64,000 nucleotides of DNA from Spirochaetales bacterium. Its GTDB lineage: Bacteria; Spirochaetota; Spirochaetia; SZUA-6; JAFGRV01. Shown piece by piece: positions 1 to 9,487 of this stretch. A program made the translations under genes and the position numbers. The notes under the pieces are model-generated. The model saw only the letters and a program-made list of their open reading frames with translations. It was not told the DNA's origin and searched no databases. The stretch lies in NCBI GenBank assembly GCA_016930085.1, contig JAFGHO010000085.1:1-64000 (forward strand), written 5' to 3'. Within the stretch, counting starts at the first letter, position 1. Each line of letters begins with the position of its first letter.

Positions 1-1035
1 CCCGATTACGAGATAACGGTAAAATGGGACATCGGCGAAGCGTCGTACGCTTCGGATAACCGGATTCATTTTTTTGCCGCAGCTTCAGATGCGGAGAAAA
101 CATACATCGTCTCCGAGAAAAAACTCTTTTCCGTCGGAGACGGCCGTATCCGGGAAGTGCTGCGGCTCGGCGGCCGGGAGTCTTTCAGGATCGGACCGGT
201 CGCAGCGGGCAACTATATCTGCGCCATATCCACGCAACAGATATACCTCGTCGACCGCGGCCGCCTTACCGTCGAATCGAGCATCCCCATGGAGAAAGAC
301 GGCATCGTCGATGACAACTATTACCCGGTTTCAAGAGAAGGCGTCCTCTACATACCGGTTTCGAATTACGGTTACTACATCCTCGACACATCCTCCCCGC
401 GGCCTTCCCCCGTGAAATTGTACGCCGAACTCTTCCCCCTTTCCCCGGTCATAAACGGCGGCGGGTTGTTCGTCGGTTCATTCTACGGCAACTACGTCGC
501 TTCTCTGGATGAAAAGGGGAACGTACGCTGGAAACATGCCATCGGGGGAAACTCATATTCGAATATGACGCTTTCGGGCGGCGCCCTGTATATCTATGTG
601 CTCGAAAACGGCCGGCCTTCCGTCGTCTCTATCAATGCCGACGGGAAAAAAACGGGGCAATGGATCCTCGACGGCCGGATGGTCACAGACCTTGTTTCGT
701 ATAACGGCTCATTATTCGGATTATATACTGACGGCGGGCTCTTCCGCCTCGATACCGCCTCGATGAGACCGGAAACGATCGCAACCGTATTTTCCGCCGC
801 CCTCTCATCGAAGGCCCAGCGGAACCTCCGGCCGCTCGTGCATGAAGGCATCCTCTATATCGGAACGGACTCGGGCGAACTTCTCATCTACGATATCGAA
901 GACCGCGCCGTCAAAGACAACGTCGCTGTCGGCGACGGGACGGCGTTCTACACCCCCCCGTTTTTCTGTGAAGGCGGCGTCTGTCTTGTTTCGAACGGCG
1001 GGCGGGTATATTCGATCGTCAAAACCGGTAGATAA
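1..1035 (+). CDS. beta-propeller (PQQ-like repeat) protein, 5' end cut by window
   Basis: The reading frame is open from base 1 and stops at 1033-1035, so 344 residues are visible and the true start lies outside the window. The protein has spaced blades of about 40 residues, each with a hydrophobic strand followed by a Gly/Asp turn, for example LYIGTDSGELLIYDIED and GLFVGSFYGNYVASLDEKGNVRW. This is the pattern of PQQ-like or WD40-like beta-propellers, which usually serve as binding scaffolds or periplasmic assembly factors. No catalytic motif is visible and the substrate is unknown. Its stop codon overlaps the 3' end of the convergent gene by 17 bases. A BamB-like role cannot be supported from sequence alone. 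Confidence 0.75.
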   Translation, partial: PDYEITVKWDIGEASYASDNRIHFFAAASDAEKTYIVSEKKLFSVGDGRIREVLRLGGRESFRIGPVAAGNYICAISTQQIYLVDRGRLTVESSIPMEKDGIVDDNYYPVSREGVLYIPVSNYGYYILDTSSPRPSPVKLYAELFPLSPVINGGGLFVGSFYGNYVASLDEKGNVRWKHAIGGNSYSNMTLSGGALYIYVLENGRPSVVSINADGKKTGQWILDGRMVTDLVSYNGSLFGLYTDGGLFRLDTASMRPETIATVFSAALSSKAQRNLRPLVHEGILYIGTDSGELLIYDIEDRAVKDNVAVGDGTAFYTPPFFCEGGVCLVSNGGRVYSIVKTGR

Positions 1036-2569
1036 ATCCGAGCCCGCCGATATCGATGGAAAAGGGATTGATCTCCTCGAGCGCGGCGATGTTGTTTTCC
1101 GTAAAACCCGCGACCGGTATCGCGTAATGAAAGGACAGCCCCCCCCACGAGATCGCGAAGGATTCACTCGTGTTGAACGAAATCCCCAACCCGATCCCCG
1201 TTTTGGCGAAACAGATGAGGTGTTCGCTATCGAGTTCAAAATCACCGTCTCCCGCGAGCCGGATGATATCGAAGGCGTTCTGGAAGGTGAGGCCGGTCAT
1301 GAGATTGACGAGAAAGCCCAGCTTCCCCCCTGTCCTGAAAGAAAACGGCACCAGCCTTATTTCATGTGTCTGAACGAGGGGATGATGAATCAGGCCGCTT
1401 TCGAATGTCGCCGGATACACCAGCGAAACGCCGTACCCCGCCCCGACGCCGAACATTCTTTCGTAATACCAGTAACAATCGAGCGAAAGAGAGAAAATAT
1501 TGATATTCGGAATATAGTAATAGACAAAGACCGATGTGAACAACGACTGGTGCAGTGAAAACGAAAACTTCTTCGAGAACAGCCGTTCGGAAAAAAGCAG
1601 CCCTTCGACCTTTTGTTCGAACAGGATGTTTTTTTTCACTTCACGGATGACGGTCTCCTGGGAAAGAAGGGGCAGCCGGTCTTCAAGCGCCGCGATCATT
1701 TCCAAAGCGGCGGCGTCGGGATCGGGACGCCCGCCGATTGCGGCCGCCAATCGCTCATTGCATGACTCGTCGAAGACTGAAAAACAAAGCGCGCCGCTTT
1801 TTTCCCGGATAAGCGCGCAATAATGACAGTTTTTCTTCACGATCATGGGGCCGATCGCCTCCGCGCCGATATGCGTTTCATCGTAATCGATTTCCGCAAC
1901 GAAAGGGACGAAGCGGTCGTGGGAGAGAAGCCGCCGTATCACAAGAAGAAGGGCTTCCTTGCATGCCGCCTGTTCTTCCGTCTCCGCTTGTTTTGGAAGG
2001 ACAACGAGAAGGCGTTCCTTGACGACAACGGGGCTCAATGATTCGAGGACGAGATCGGACACTGATTCACGGTAGGTTTCTTTGGGAATAAACCGCAGCA
2101 GATCCGCCGCGATGGCGCGGCTTTGTTTCATGAAATCATCGACACGCGGCTTTGTGTAGCGGGCCGATCCGAGCAGATGCGGGTAAGCGGCGTCGAACAC
2201 CCTGACGTCGAGCGTGTAACCGTTTTTATCCCTGTCTAACATCAGGCCGACAATATAATCGGCGTATAGTTTCTTTCCGATTTCCTTCACGTTCCCTTCA
2301 TCGGAAAGAAAGGCGTTCGAATACCCCGCCGCCCGGAGGAGTTTGTTCCCTTCCATTCTTCCGACAACGATCACCTCGCCGGTTTCGATGAGGTTGAAGA
2401 TCAAAATGTCCCTCAGGACGGTCATCTCGTCTTTCATGATACCGTTACGGGAAAAATCCATGACCGCGGCGACCGGTTGTTCCTGCGCGCATACGGGAAG
2501 CGCGGCTGAAAGTATAACAGCCGTTAAAAGAATATCGGTCAGGTTGTGGGGTGATGCAGATACCGCCAT
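1019..2569 (-). CDS. envelope protein: CsgG/TolB-like N-terminal domain plus C-terminal beta-barrel-like half
   Basis: The predicted protein has 516 residues. The start at 2569 is chosen because a GGAG ribosome site lies just upstream, the gene begins 14 bases after the stop of the preceding gene, and the first 27 residues form a signal peptide ending near PVCAQEQP. Residues of about 30-150 (AVMDFSRNGIM, a GRMEGNKLLRAAGYS stretch, and a KKLYADYIVGLML strand) resemble the CsgG/FlgO/TolB-N fold found in periplasmic or outer-membrane assembly proteins. The last 200 residues alternate short aromatic-rich strands and end in GFIYRF, a terminal-Phe signature of outer-membrane barrels. It is co-transcribed with the similar gene upstream. 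Function is unknown. The barrel assignment is inferred. Confidence 0.7.
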   Translation of the reverse strand: MAVSASPHNLTDILLTAVILSAALPVCAQEQPVAAVMDFSRNGIMKDEMTVLRDILIFNLIETGEVIVVGRMEGNKLLRAAGYSNAFLSDEGNVKEIGKKLYADYIVGLMLDRDKNGYTLDVRVFDAAYPHLLGSARYTKPRVDDFMKQSRAIAADLLRFIPKETYRESVSDLVLESLSPVVVKERLLVVLPKQAETEEQAACKEALLLVIRRLLSHDRFVPFVAEIDYDETHIGAEAIGPMIVKKNCHYCALIREKSGALCFSVFDESCNERLAAAIGGRPDPDAAALEMIAALEDRLPLLSQETVIREVKKNILFEQKVEGLLFSERLFSKKFSFSLHQSLFTSVFVYYYIPNINIFSLSLDCYWYYERMFGVGAGYGVSLVYPATFESGLIHHPLVQTHEIRLVPFSFRTGGKLGFLVNLMTGLTFQNAFDIIRLAGDGDFELDSEHLICFAKTGIGLGISFNTSESFAISWGGLSFHYAIPVAGFTENNIAALEEINPFSIDIGGLGFIYRF

Positions 2570-2583
2570 TCCGTCTTTCTCCG

Positions 2584-3747
2584 TTAAAACCGCATCCCGG
2601 CATGAACGGCCAGCGACATACAGAGAAATGAAAAGGGTGAGAACCCGTTCGAGTACAGTAATGTCCTGCCGCCGTAATCGTAATCGTGCGGAGATAATTG
2701 TTCGAAAGTATATGTCAGGCCGAACCATCGAAGCCGGATATGAAGAAAAAACGACGGTTGGAGGTACCATGAAATCCCGAGCTGGAGCGGAATCGAGAGA
2801 GAATATCGCATAACATGTTCGGCGGCGTCTTTTTCGTCCGAGAGAGCGGTACTCCCTTCATTATCGTCGTACGTCAATGACAGACCCGCGTCAAAACTGA
2901 AAGAAAACAGGGATTCGGTATGGAAACCGAATAAAAGCCCCAGCCCCAGTTCGTATTTGCCGGCATCGTTTGTCATCAGGTCGAAGGGAAGGTATTCCAT
3001 GGCGGCGCGTACGTGAAGGAAATTGTCAAAGTAACGGCTGTATTCGAAATAAAGCGGCGGGGACAAAAGCGGACGGGTGTTGCTCCATGAGACGACTGTC
3101 CTCCCCGTATGAATACCGCTAAAGACGGCCGCCTGGATTTCATGGCGCCTGTGCCCGATTTCATCAAGGAGTTTTTCTTCCGCATCGATCTTTTTTCTCA
3201 ACCGGCTATTAATGTGTTTCTGAACGAGGGCCTCGCGGCTCAAGGCGGGAAGATCGCGGGCGATTTCAAAGGCGATCCGCCTGCTTATTTCCTCTATTCC
3301 CGCGATCATGTCGAGATCCGCGGGCAGCCGTTCGATATAGCAGTTTTTTATTCTTCCGGATAACACGTCGACGACGGTAATCGAGATGTGGAGGGTTTCC
3401 CCGGAAACATAATAATCGCCGACGATGCAGGCATCGATATGCAGCGCATCCCCAAGGGCGTCGATGAGTCCATCGAGATCATAATCGGCGAGGGTTAATG
3501 GAGAGGCGGCTGTTTCCGGTGTCATCAGGTCGATGGCAGCCTGATTTTTCAGATTGATGGAGAATATCGAATATATGCGGGGCGCGAGATAACCGTACTC
3601 TTCGTCCTCGAGGCATTGGTGAATCGGGATAAAATAGACTGACTGTTTTACCGGCTCCTCGAATGTCCCGGCCGCCGCCGGAAATGCGGCACCGTGCAGG
3701 AATACGAAGACGATCACTGTTTTTAAAAAAACACGCTTTCTTTTCAT
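2584..3747 (-). CDS. envelope protein, signal peptide and C-terminal barrel-like strands
   Basis: The start at 3747 gives 387 residues and begins with a clear signal peptide (MKRKRVFLKTVIVFVFL, cleaved near AAAGTF). A longer in-frame start at 3795 lacks this signal logic and any ribosome site. The N-terminal half contains a TolB/CsgG-like segment (LADYDLDGLIDALGDALHIDACIVGDYYV) that detects as a periplasmic alpha/beta domain. A charged helix around residues 175-205 follows, then alternating aromatic strands ending in AGMRF, again a C-terminal Phe typical of outer-membrane barrels. It shares architecture with the next gene, 14 bases downstream, so the pair probably arose by duplication and forms one operon. 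No function can be assigned. Confidence 0.7.
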   Translation of the reverse strand: MKRKRVFLKTVIVFVFLHGAAFPAAAGTFEEPVKQSVYFIPIHQCLEDEEYGYLAPRIYSIFSINLKNQAAIDLMTPETAASPLTLADYDLDGLIDALGDALHIDACIVGDYYVSGETLHISITVVDVLSGRIKNCYIERLPADLDMIAGIEEISRRIAFEIARDLPALSREALVQKHINSRLRKKIDAEEKLLDEIGHRRHEIQAAVFSGIHTGRTVVSWSNTRPLLSPPLYFEYSRYFDNFLHVRAAMEYLPFDLMTNDAGKYELGLGLLFGFHTESLFSFSFDAGLSLTYDDNEGSTALSDEKDAAEHVMRYSLSIPLQLGISWYLQPSFFLHIRLRWFGLTYTFEQLSPHDYDYGGRTLLYSNGFSPFSFLCMSLAVHAGMRF

Positions 3748-3981
3748 TGCAGGTAAATAAATTCTATAGTAAACACATGCTATCAGGCGTCTCATATTTT
3801 GTCAATCGAAAAGATTTTGCGCATGTAGATTGCATCTGCCGGGAATATTTTTTTCCCTCAAAACTCATCAAAATGTATTGTCGAAAATCGGAAAAAGCCG
3901 GATAATATCGTGGCTGTTGAACCGATATGCACAGGAAAGGTTCGGCAATACCGCCTTTTTCTGAAAGGAACCCGCCCGATC

Positions 3982-6125
3982 ATGGAATCTGCCTTGTTTT
4001 TTATCGGATTTTATACGGCCCTGGCCGTCTATCACCTGATTATCTTTATCGGTAGAAAAAAGGACAAAGGCAATCTGGCATTTGCCCTGTTTTGCCTGAA
4101 TTATATGGTCATCCTCTTCTGGTTTTCGGTATATAAATATCTGCCGGGGTACAGCGAGAACATCTACCTGATCGGCTTCAGTTCGAGTCTCCTTTTACTC
4201 GGCCATACCTTCCTGTTTATGGGACGGTGTTTTCTGGATATGGACCACATGAAAAGATTCATTCAAATATATAAAGTGGGCAGCATCGTATGCGGTGTCG
4301 TCTGTTACGTCTCCTTTCTCGTATGGCACAATACCCTGTTTATTACATTGATATACGGATTCATCATGATTCATCTGCTTTATTTCACCTTTGCATTACT
4401 TCCGGTGGTCGGACGTCAGTTCAGAAAAAAGGGGCGCCAATTCAGAATCGACAAGATCATCAATAGCGGTTATATCATACTCGACCTCTTCCTCTGCATC
4501 AATATCGTCTTTCTTTTCTCGGGACTCTCGATGCCCGCCGGAATAACCCGTATTTTTTTTCTGCTCCTCACCCTTAGTATCGCCTACGCGTACGCGGAAA
4601 AATTCAACCGGGAGCATAACGACCTTTTCGAACTGAAAAACAATCTGTCCGAAAAGGTCAAACAAAGGACGAAACAGCTCGAAGAGGAACAGAAAAAGAA
4701 GGACGCCTTTTTCATCAATATCGCCCATGAAATCAAAACACCGGTCACCCTGATCACCAATTACTTCCGTCAGTACCTCGCGGAACACACCTCGTCGCCG
4801 GAGTTGGAAACCATCAAGTACAATCTGGACAAACTACAGACGGATGTCATCAACTTCTTCGATCTGAAAAAACTCGAGAAGCCGGGTTTTTTTTACGACC
4901 ATTCCCTCGGTGCCGATTGCAGCGCACTCCTCGAGCGGCAGCTTGAAATCTTCGGCCACGCGGCGAAACAGAAACAACTCGTCCTGCACTCCTCGATCCA
5001 GGACGGTTGTTTCGGGGGGATCGATCCGGACGCATGGATCAGGATAATCAATAATCTGGTGGGAAATGCCGTGCGTTACACGGAACCCGGGGGAGAAATC
5101 CGGGTCAGCCTGAAGCGCGCCGGTGACCGGTTGAACTTTACCGTCAGCGATACCGGAGAGGGGATCGATCCGCGATATCAATCAAGGATTTTCGAACCCT
5201 ATTTTCAGATAGAACACAAAAAAAAGAATATCCAGGGCATGGGGATGGGATTGAGCATCGTCAAATTGATCCTCGATGCCGCCCACGGAAGTATCGTATG
5301 CAACAGTCTGCCGGGGCGGGGCACGGATTTCGAAGTTACCCTCCCCTCCACGACAGGTCCACTGACCGAATCGGCGGAGGACCTTCCGCCCGCGGCCGAT
5401 ATCATGGTACCTCCGCGGACCGTCAAACTCGATCATCTGCCCTACAATAAAGAACACGAGAACATTCTGATCGTCGAAGATAATATACAGCTTCTCTCAT
5501 TCCTGGTCGATCAACTCAAGGACTTCTATAATGTTTTTTATGCCGCAGACGGCAAGGCCGCCCTGGAAAAAATCATGCACATTCCCGTTGTACAACTTAT
5601 CATTTCCGATGTGATGATGGATGAAATGGACGGCTATGAGTTCCTGCGGGAACTGCACAAAAAAGAAGACTATCGTTCCGTTCCCTTCATTTTCCTGAGT
5701 GCCAGGACAGCGGAGGAAGAGCGTTTAAACGGCCTGGCCCGGGGGCCGTGGATTATATCGGCAAACCGTTTTCCCTGACCGAACTCAAGGTAAAAATAAA
5801 GACGATTCTCTCGAACCGCCGGGCCTTCAAGGAGGAGCAGAAGCGGAGTATGGAAAAACGGATACTGTCCGCCCTTTCATCACTTTCATCTCCCGGTGAC
5901 GGGAACGACGCTTATCATCGGCTCGATGCCGGACTCACCCGATACGGGCTTTCACAGAGGGAACGTGAATTGATCATGTTCCTCCTTGACGGAAAAGAAA
6001 CAAAAGAGATCGGCGCGGCCATGTCGATTTCCGTAAATACGGTCAAAAAACATATCAGAAACATTTATGAGAAATGCGGGGTTCAGAACAGGGTCGAACT
6101 TTTGAATTTATTTAAAAAACCCTGA
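3982..6125 (+). CDS. hybrid sensor histidine kinase with receiver and LuxR-type HTH, interrupted by a one-base frameshift
   Basis: The intact product would be about 714 residues. The start at 3982 (MESALFF) is preferred to the GTG at 3910 because it opens directly into the first membrane helix and follows an AAAGGA site. Six to seven hydrophobic segments fill residues 1-205. A coiled coil leads to the HisKA H-box IAHEIKTP with phospho-acceptor His249. The HATPase shows N (NNLVGNAV), G1 (DTGEGID) and G2 (GMGMGLS) boxes. The receiver has Asp543 (ISDVMMD). The frame ends early at 5778 as GLARGPWIISANRFP. Shifting by one base at the G5 run 5741-5745 restores the receiver end (VDYIGKPF, with the conserved Lys) and an HTH (LSQREREL, VKKHIRNIY). 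This one-component-like hybrid would bind DNA directly. Confidence 0.85.
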
Positions 6126-6266
6126 ACATATTCAGCAGGCTTCCACTTTTTAATATAGCGAACGGGAGTCCCGGCAGGTACGGCGGAAGCTTTTTTTCTG
6201 TCAATATCGGGTACCCGCATTGATTATCAAAAACTACCCGGATTGATCATTGCGCTGCGGTTCATA

Positions 6267-6293
6267 TTAGTATACGTTTTGCCGGTATACTAA
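6267..6293. promoter_or_regulatory. inverted repeat, candidate operator
   Basis: TTAGTATAC is followed by nine bases and then its exact complement GTATACTAA. The site lies in the 258-base gap between the hybrid kinase/LuxR regulator and the lipoprotein gene at 6384, about 90 bases before that start. There is no T-run, so it is not a terminator. A nearby HTH regulator is an attractive but unproven binder. Confidence 0.5.
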
Positions 6294-6383
6294 GCGGGAA
6301 AGTCGGGGAATCCGGCACCTCCGGTCTTGCCCCGAACAATTTCCTCGTTTGTATAAACAATATATTATATATGGAGGAAGAAA

Positions 6384-7355
6384 ATGAAAAAACTCTTGAG
6401 TAATGTCTTTTTAGCCTGTATGGGGCTCATCCTCATGTTTTCCTGCAACGGACCCGGCCTGGAGGTAAAAGAGAAGGAACCTGTTCCCGATGAAGGAGAA
6501 ATCGTCGAATATGACGGAGTACCGGTAAAGATCGGAGAATTAACAGACAGCGATATCGAAAACGGTATCACCAGGGCAATTTTCATAAATCCGGCGGCAA
6601 CCCGGGAAGATACCAGGGGGGTTCCCGCGGGCGGCAGGTACATAACGGCGATTATCCGGGACGGGGCGGCGAATTCGGAAGGGGTCAAATATATGTTTAC
6701 CGCCGGCATGAACCGTTCAAGCGGGATACTCGGGCTGGTCGGCACATATATGCCCCATAATCTTTTCACATCAGAACCCTCGGACGCGGAAAAGGAAATC
6801 ATGTACTGGAAAAACTGGTGGATCAATAACTACGGGATAAATCAGGGCTCGCAATGCGTGCTTCTGGTCGGGAAGAGTATAGGCGCCGCCATGTTATACC
6901 GGTCCCTGTACCGGTGCTATTATTCGAAATCCCGCTATATCGGTCTGCAGAACTTCTTCAAGGTGGGGGTCGTCCTCTTTGACGCGCACGAACCCGGCGC
7001 CCCGGGTGATTCGGGAGATTACGCCAAATGGTACGATTACGTTTATTTCGACGCGATGATGGGATCCCCCGGATATTATTACAACCTCAGGTTCTGGCCC
7101 AACTGGACAAACTACATCAACCCCGCAAGACGCCAATACGCGCAACTCGGTATTTACAATACCTATCAGCGTCACGACAGCTTGTGGCGGGGGTACAGTT
7201 TCCTCGGTTCATACGCGGGGTCCACCTATGTGATAACGAATATCAAACAGAATGTCGACCACGACGAGATCGACAGCGATCCATATTCCCTGATCCTGGG
7301 AGCCGATATGATCGAAAACTGCATCGAACAATTCATATGCGGTCCAAAGGATTGA
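6384..7355 (+). CDS. lipoprotein with alpha/beta-hydrolase-like motifs
   Basis: The protein has 323 residues. The start follows a strong GGAGGAAG site. The first 22 residues are a lipoprotein signal (lipobox LMFSC, Cys21), so it should be membrane-anchored outside the cytoplasm. The middle contains VLLVGKSIGAAM, which fits the G-x-S-x-G nucleophile elbow of lipases. VVLFDAHEPG lies downstream and NVDHDEID near the C-terminus, so a Ser-Asp-His order is present. Overall similarity to a named family is not recognisable to me. It lies directly downstream of the hybrid kinase and upstream of a strong terminator, so it is a single-gene unit. An esterase or lipase role is inferred from motifs only. 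Confidence 0.75.
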   Translation: MKKLLSNVFLACMGLILMFSCNGPGLEVKEKEPVPDEGEIVEYDGVPVKIGELTDSDIENGITRAIFINPAATREDTRGVPAGGRYITAIIRDGAANSEGVKYMFTAGMNRSSGILGLVGTYMPHNLFTSEPSDAEKEIMYWKNWWINNYGINQGSQCVLLVGKSIGAAMLYRSLYRCYYSKSRYIGLQNFFKVGVVLFDAHEPGAPGDSGDYAKWYDYVYFDAMMGSPGYYYNLRFWPNWTNYINPARRQYAQLGIYNTYQRHDSLWRGYSFLGSYAGSTYVITNIKQNVDHDEIDSDPYSLILGADMIENCIEQFICGPKD

Positions 7356-7370
7356 CGAAACGGACGACAC

Positions 7371-7405
7371 GGCCCCGGCGGGAGAATGCCTGCCGGGGCC
7401 TTTTT
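7371..7405 (+). terminator. Rho-independent terminator
   Basis: GGCCCCGGC at 7371-7379 pairs with GCCGGGGCC at 7392-7400, followed by TTTTT at 7401-7405. It ends the lipoprotein gene 15 bases after its stop. Confidence 0.9.
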
Positions 7406-7435
7406 ATTCCTCATCTCACGTTATATCGTCAAAAA

Positions 7436-7845
7436 TAAAAAATGAATATCGGATGACGCGGATGAAACCTATAAAGCCATCACTATGATTCCTATAATTA
7501 TTTAGTTCCTGTTGAATAATTACTTTATTTATATTTCATAAAATTTCTATCAGAATTTTCATTAAGAATATTTCTCACAGAGTTCACGGGGCGCACAGAG
7601 ATATTTTTTTGATTGAGTATATAATATCAATATTATTTATCAAATATGCAATATAATAAGTTAATTGATTGTATTATTTTATAACCTTCGTGTGCTTTGT
7701 GACCTCTGTGAGATATTCATTGATTACCTTACCTATATCAAAACATATTATAATCCGTGTAATCCGCTAAATCCGATGTTTTTTTTATCTTATCATAAAA
7801 AGAGAAAATGAACATCGGATTACGCGGATTTTACGGATTTTATTT
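7436..7845. repeat. AT-rich intergenic island with inverted, degenerate repeat pairs
   Basis: No convincing gene lies here. Two repeat families are visible. Copies of ATCGGATTACGCGGAT-like sequence occur at about 7446-7465 and 7811-7840 in one orientation, and at about 7751-7780 in the opposite orientation. A CACAGAG/GTCAC-type segment at about 7574-7602 has an inverted counterpart at about 7684-7717. The pair at 7751-7780 and 7811-7840 could fold into a long hairpin. Such composition-biased degenerate repeats are common between genes in some metagenomic genomes, but I cannot name the family. Confidence 0.55.
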
Positions 7846-7964
7846 CAATGCAAAGAAATGTGGTAATAGCTTCGGATATTGAAGAGACGTTACCTTTGAT
7901 TGATAGAAATTAGTTAAATATGAAGTAATCATGTCGTTATTTTAAAGCAAAATATCGTATTCTG

Positions 7965-8328
7965 TCATTTGATTATAAGAGGATTTTTTGGTCCGAATCC
8001 CAACGAGATAAAAGTCTTTTCGAGCCAGTCTTCCAGTTCTTTAATCAGATTGATAAGGTGTTCTATTTCGACAACTAGATAACTCCAATGAGAAAAAAAT
8101 CTACTTGTTCTCAAAGTAAGCCATTTTTTTCTCTTTGGTAATTTCTCAAGTTCTTTTTGTTTTTTTTAAATATTCTAATATTCCCAATGCGTTCACATTG
8201 CAATCCCTTATTTTACATAATACATTGAGATCATCATAAATTTTACAGGGTATTTTATAGTCAATTCCCTTATATACCTTATAAATTTCTTTTAATCTAT
8301 CCCTTTCGGTTTCAAAAATCGCCGGCAA
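7965..8328 (-). pseudogene. broken AT-rich gene of unknown family, frameshifted in a homopolymer
   Basis: A frame begins at a TTG at 8326-8328 (PAIFETERDRLKEIY) and stops at 8146. Removing one base from the A8 run (plus-strand T run 8160-8167) joins it to a second frame reading through KELEKLPKRKKW, IEHLINLIKELEDWLEK and FGPKNPLIIK to a stop at 7965-7967. The joined product would have about 120 residues and is rich in Lys, Glu and Ile, unlike the GC-rich neighbours. No upstream ribosome site or natural start is seen, and the 5' end collides with the start of the divergent gene, so this is likely the 3' remnant of an imported gene. The family is not recognised. A sequencing error in the homopolymer is possible. 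Confidence 0.45.
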
Positions 8329-8329
8329 T

Positions 8330-9478
8330 ATGGTCTGGATCGAACATTCGCTGCCTCGGAATTACGACCAGTGGACCTGGAATCAAAGGGATCGACTCTT
8401 TTCCATGATCGAAGATCTGGAAGCGGGCAGGGAGATCCTCCCTGATGACCCGCCCGAATTGAACGGTATCTATCTCGATGAATCCGACGCATGGAACATC
8501 TACCTCGCCCATGTCGCCCATTCGCTCTGGCTCGATGTGAACGAGATCGTCTCATGGAACCTTGTCGATTTTTCGGAGAGGGAACTCGAATACCTCCTCG
8601 ACGTCCGCCGTCTCATGAAATATGATTTTTACGGCTACAGGTTCGCAACCGAAGTCACGGGAAGGGTTACCGCATGGAATCCCCGTGTCTGTTACCGCTT
8701 CCTCTCACATTACAACATCATCAGGGAGTCTCAACGTTCCACCCTCTATGCCCTGACGGACTGGATGCGTTCGCATCTCGTGCATTACGGCAGGGACGAT
8801 GATATTCATTCCATTTATAATTATCCGGGGCCGCCGCCCATCGACCGCATTCTCTATCCGCCCGAACCGCGTCCCCACCTGACGGCCGGGTGCTGGGGCA
8901 CGACCGGGATATACTATGCTCTTCTCAAGTCCCTCAATATCCCGGTGAAAGCGGAAACGACTGATCTTGAAGGAGATCACAGCCGCCCCGAGTTCGTATC
9001 GCTCGATATGAGTATGCCCCATTCAGACGATGTTTATTCACAGTACCTCCAACCCGTCGGCGGAGAGGTACCTCCATCGGTCTGTTATTATACTATGGAA
9101 GAAATGAATACTTATTTCTTCGATCCGGCACTTGACTGCGGACCGGAGCGCTGCAACTCGAGGGGCGAACAGGCATCCTATAATAGCAATAAAAATAAAA
9201 TCATCAATTCTTTCAGATATGGATCTTATTATTTCCTGAACGAGTACGCGAAAAACGGAGAAGCTGATGTCGGGGATTCCTTGAGGGGATTCCCGTCCAA
9301 TGAAGAAACAGTCGAATACGCGCTGCCCTTCTTCACCCCGGAAGAAATCGATGAAAAAATCGATCTCATAACACAACGCCTTATGGAAATCGGCGGGGGG
9401 GATATCGAAGCGGGGAAGTCGTATGTGATGAGAAGGATGACGATATATTCGAACAACAAGTTGAATATCGACGAATAG
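8330..9478 (+). CDS. transglutaminase-like protein, probably N-terminally shortened
   Basis: The ATG at 8330 gives 382 residues. The segment AGCWGTTGIYYALLKSLNIPVK (residues of about 182-205) has the look of a transglutaminase-core cysteine helix. It is followed by a His within GDHSRPEF and by Asp residues in VSLDMSMPHSDD, consistent with a Cys-His-Asp triad. No signal peptide or ribosome site precedes the start. The frame is open only back to 8285, where base composition changes abruptly to AT-rich. This suggests that the original 5' end was lost when the neighbouring island was inserted, or that the true start lies just upstream. Transglutaminase-like domains in bacteria are usually proteases or peptide-binding modules. 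The specificity is unknown. Confidence 0.6.
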   Translation: MVWIEHSLPRNYDQWTWNQRDRLFSMIEDLEAGREILPDDPPELNGIYLDESDAWNIYLAHVAHSLWLDVNEIVSWNLVDFSERELEYLLDVRRLMKYDFYGYRFATEVTGRVTAWNPRVCYRFLSHYNIIRESQRSTLYALTDWMRSHLVHYGRDDDIHSIYNYPGPPPIDRILYPPEPRPHLTAGCWGTTGIYYALLKSLNIPVKAETTDLEGDHSRPEFVSLDMSMPHSDDVYSQYLQPVGGEVPPSVCYYTMEEMNTYFFDPALDCGPERCNSRGEQASYNSNKNKIINSFRYGSYYFLNEYAKNGEADVGDSLRGFPSNEETVEYALPFFTPEEIDEKIDLITQRLMEIGGGDIEAGKSYVMRRMTIYSNNKLNIDE

Positions 9479-9487
9479 GGTAAACGG

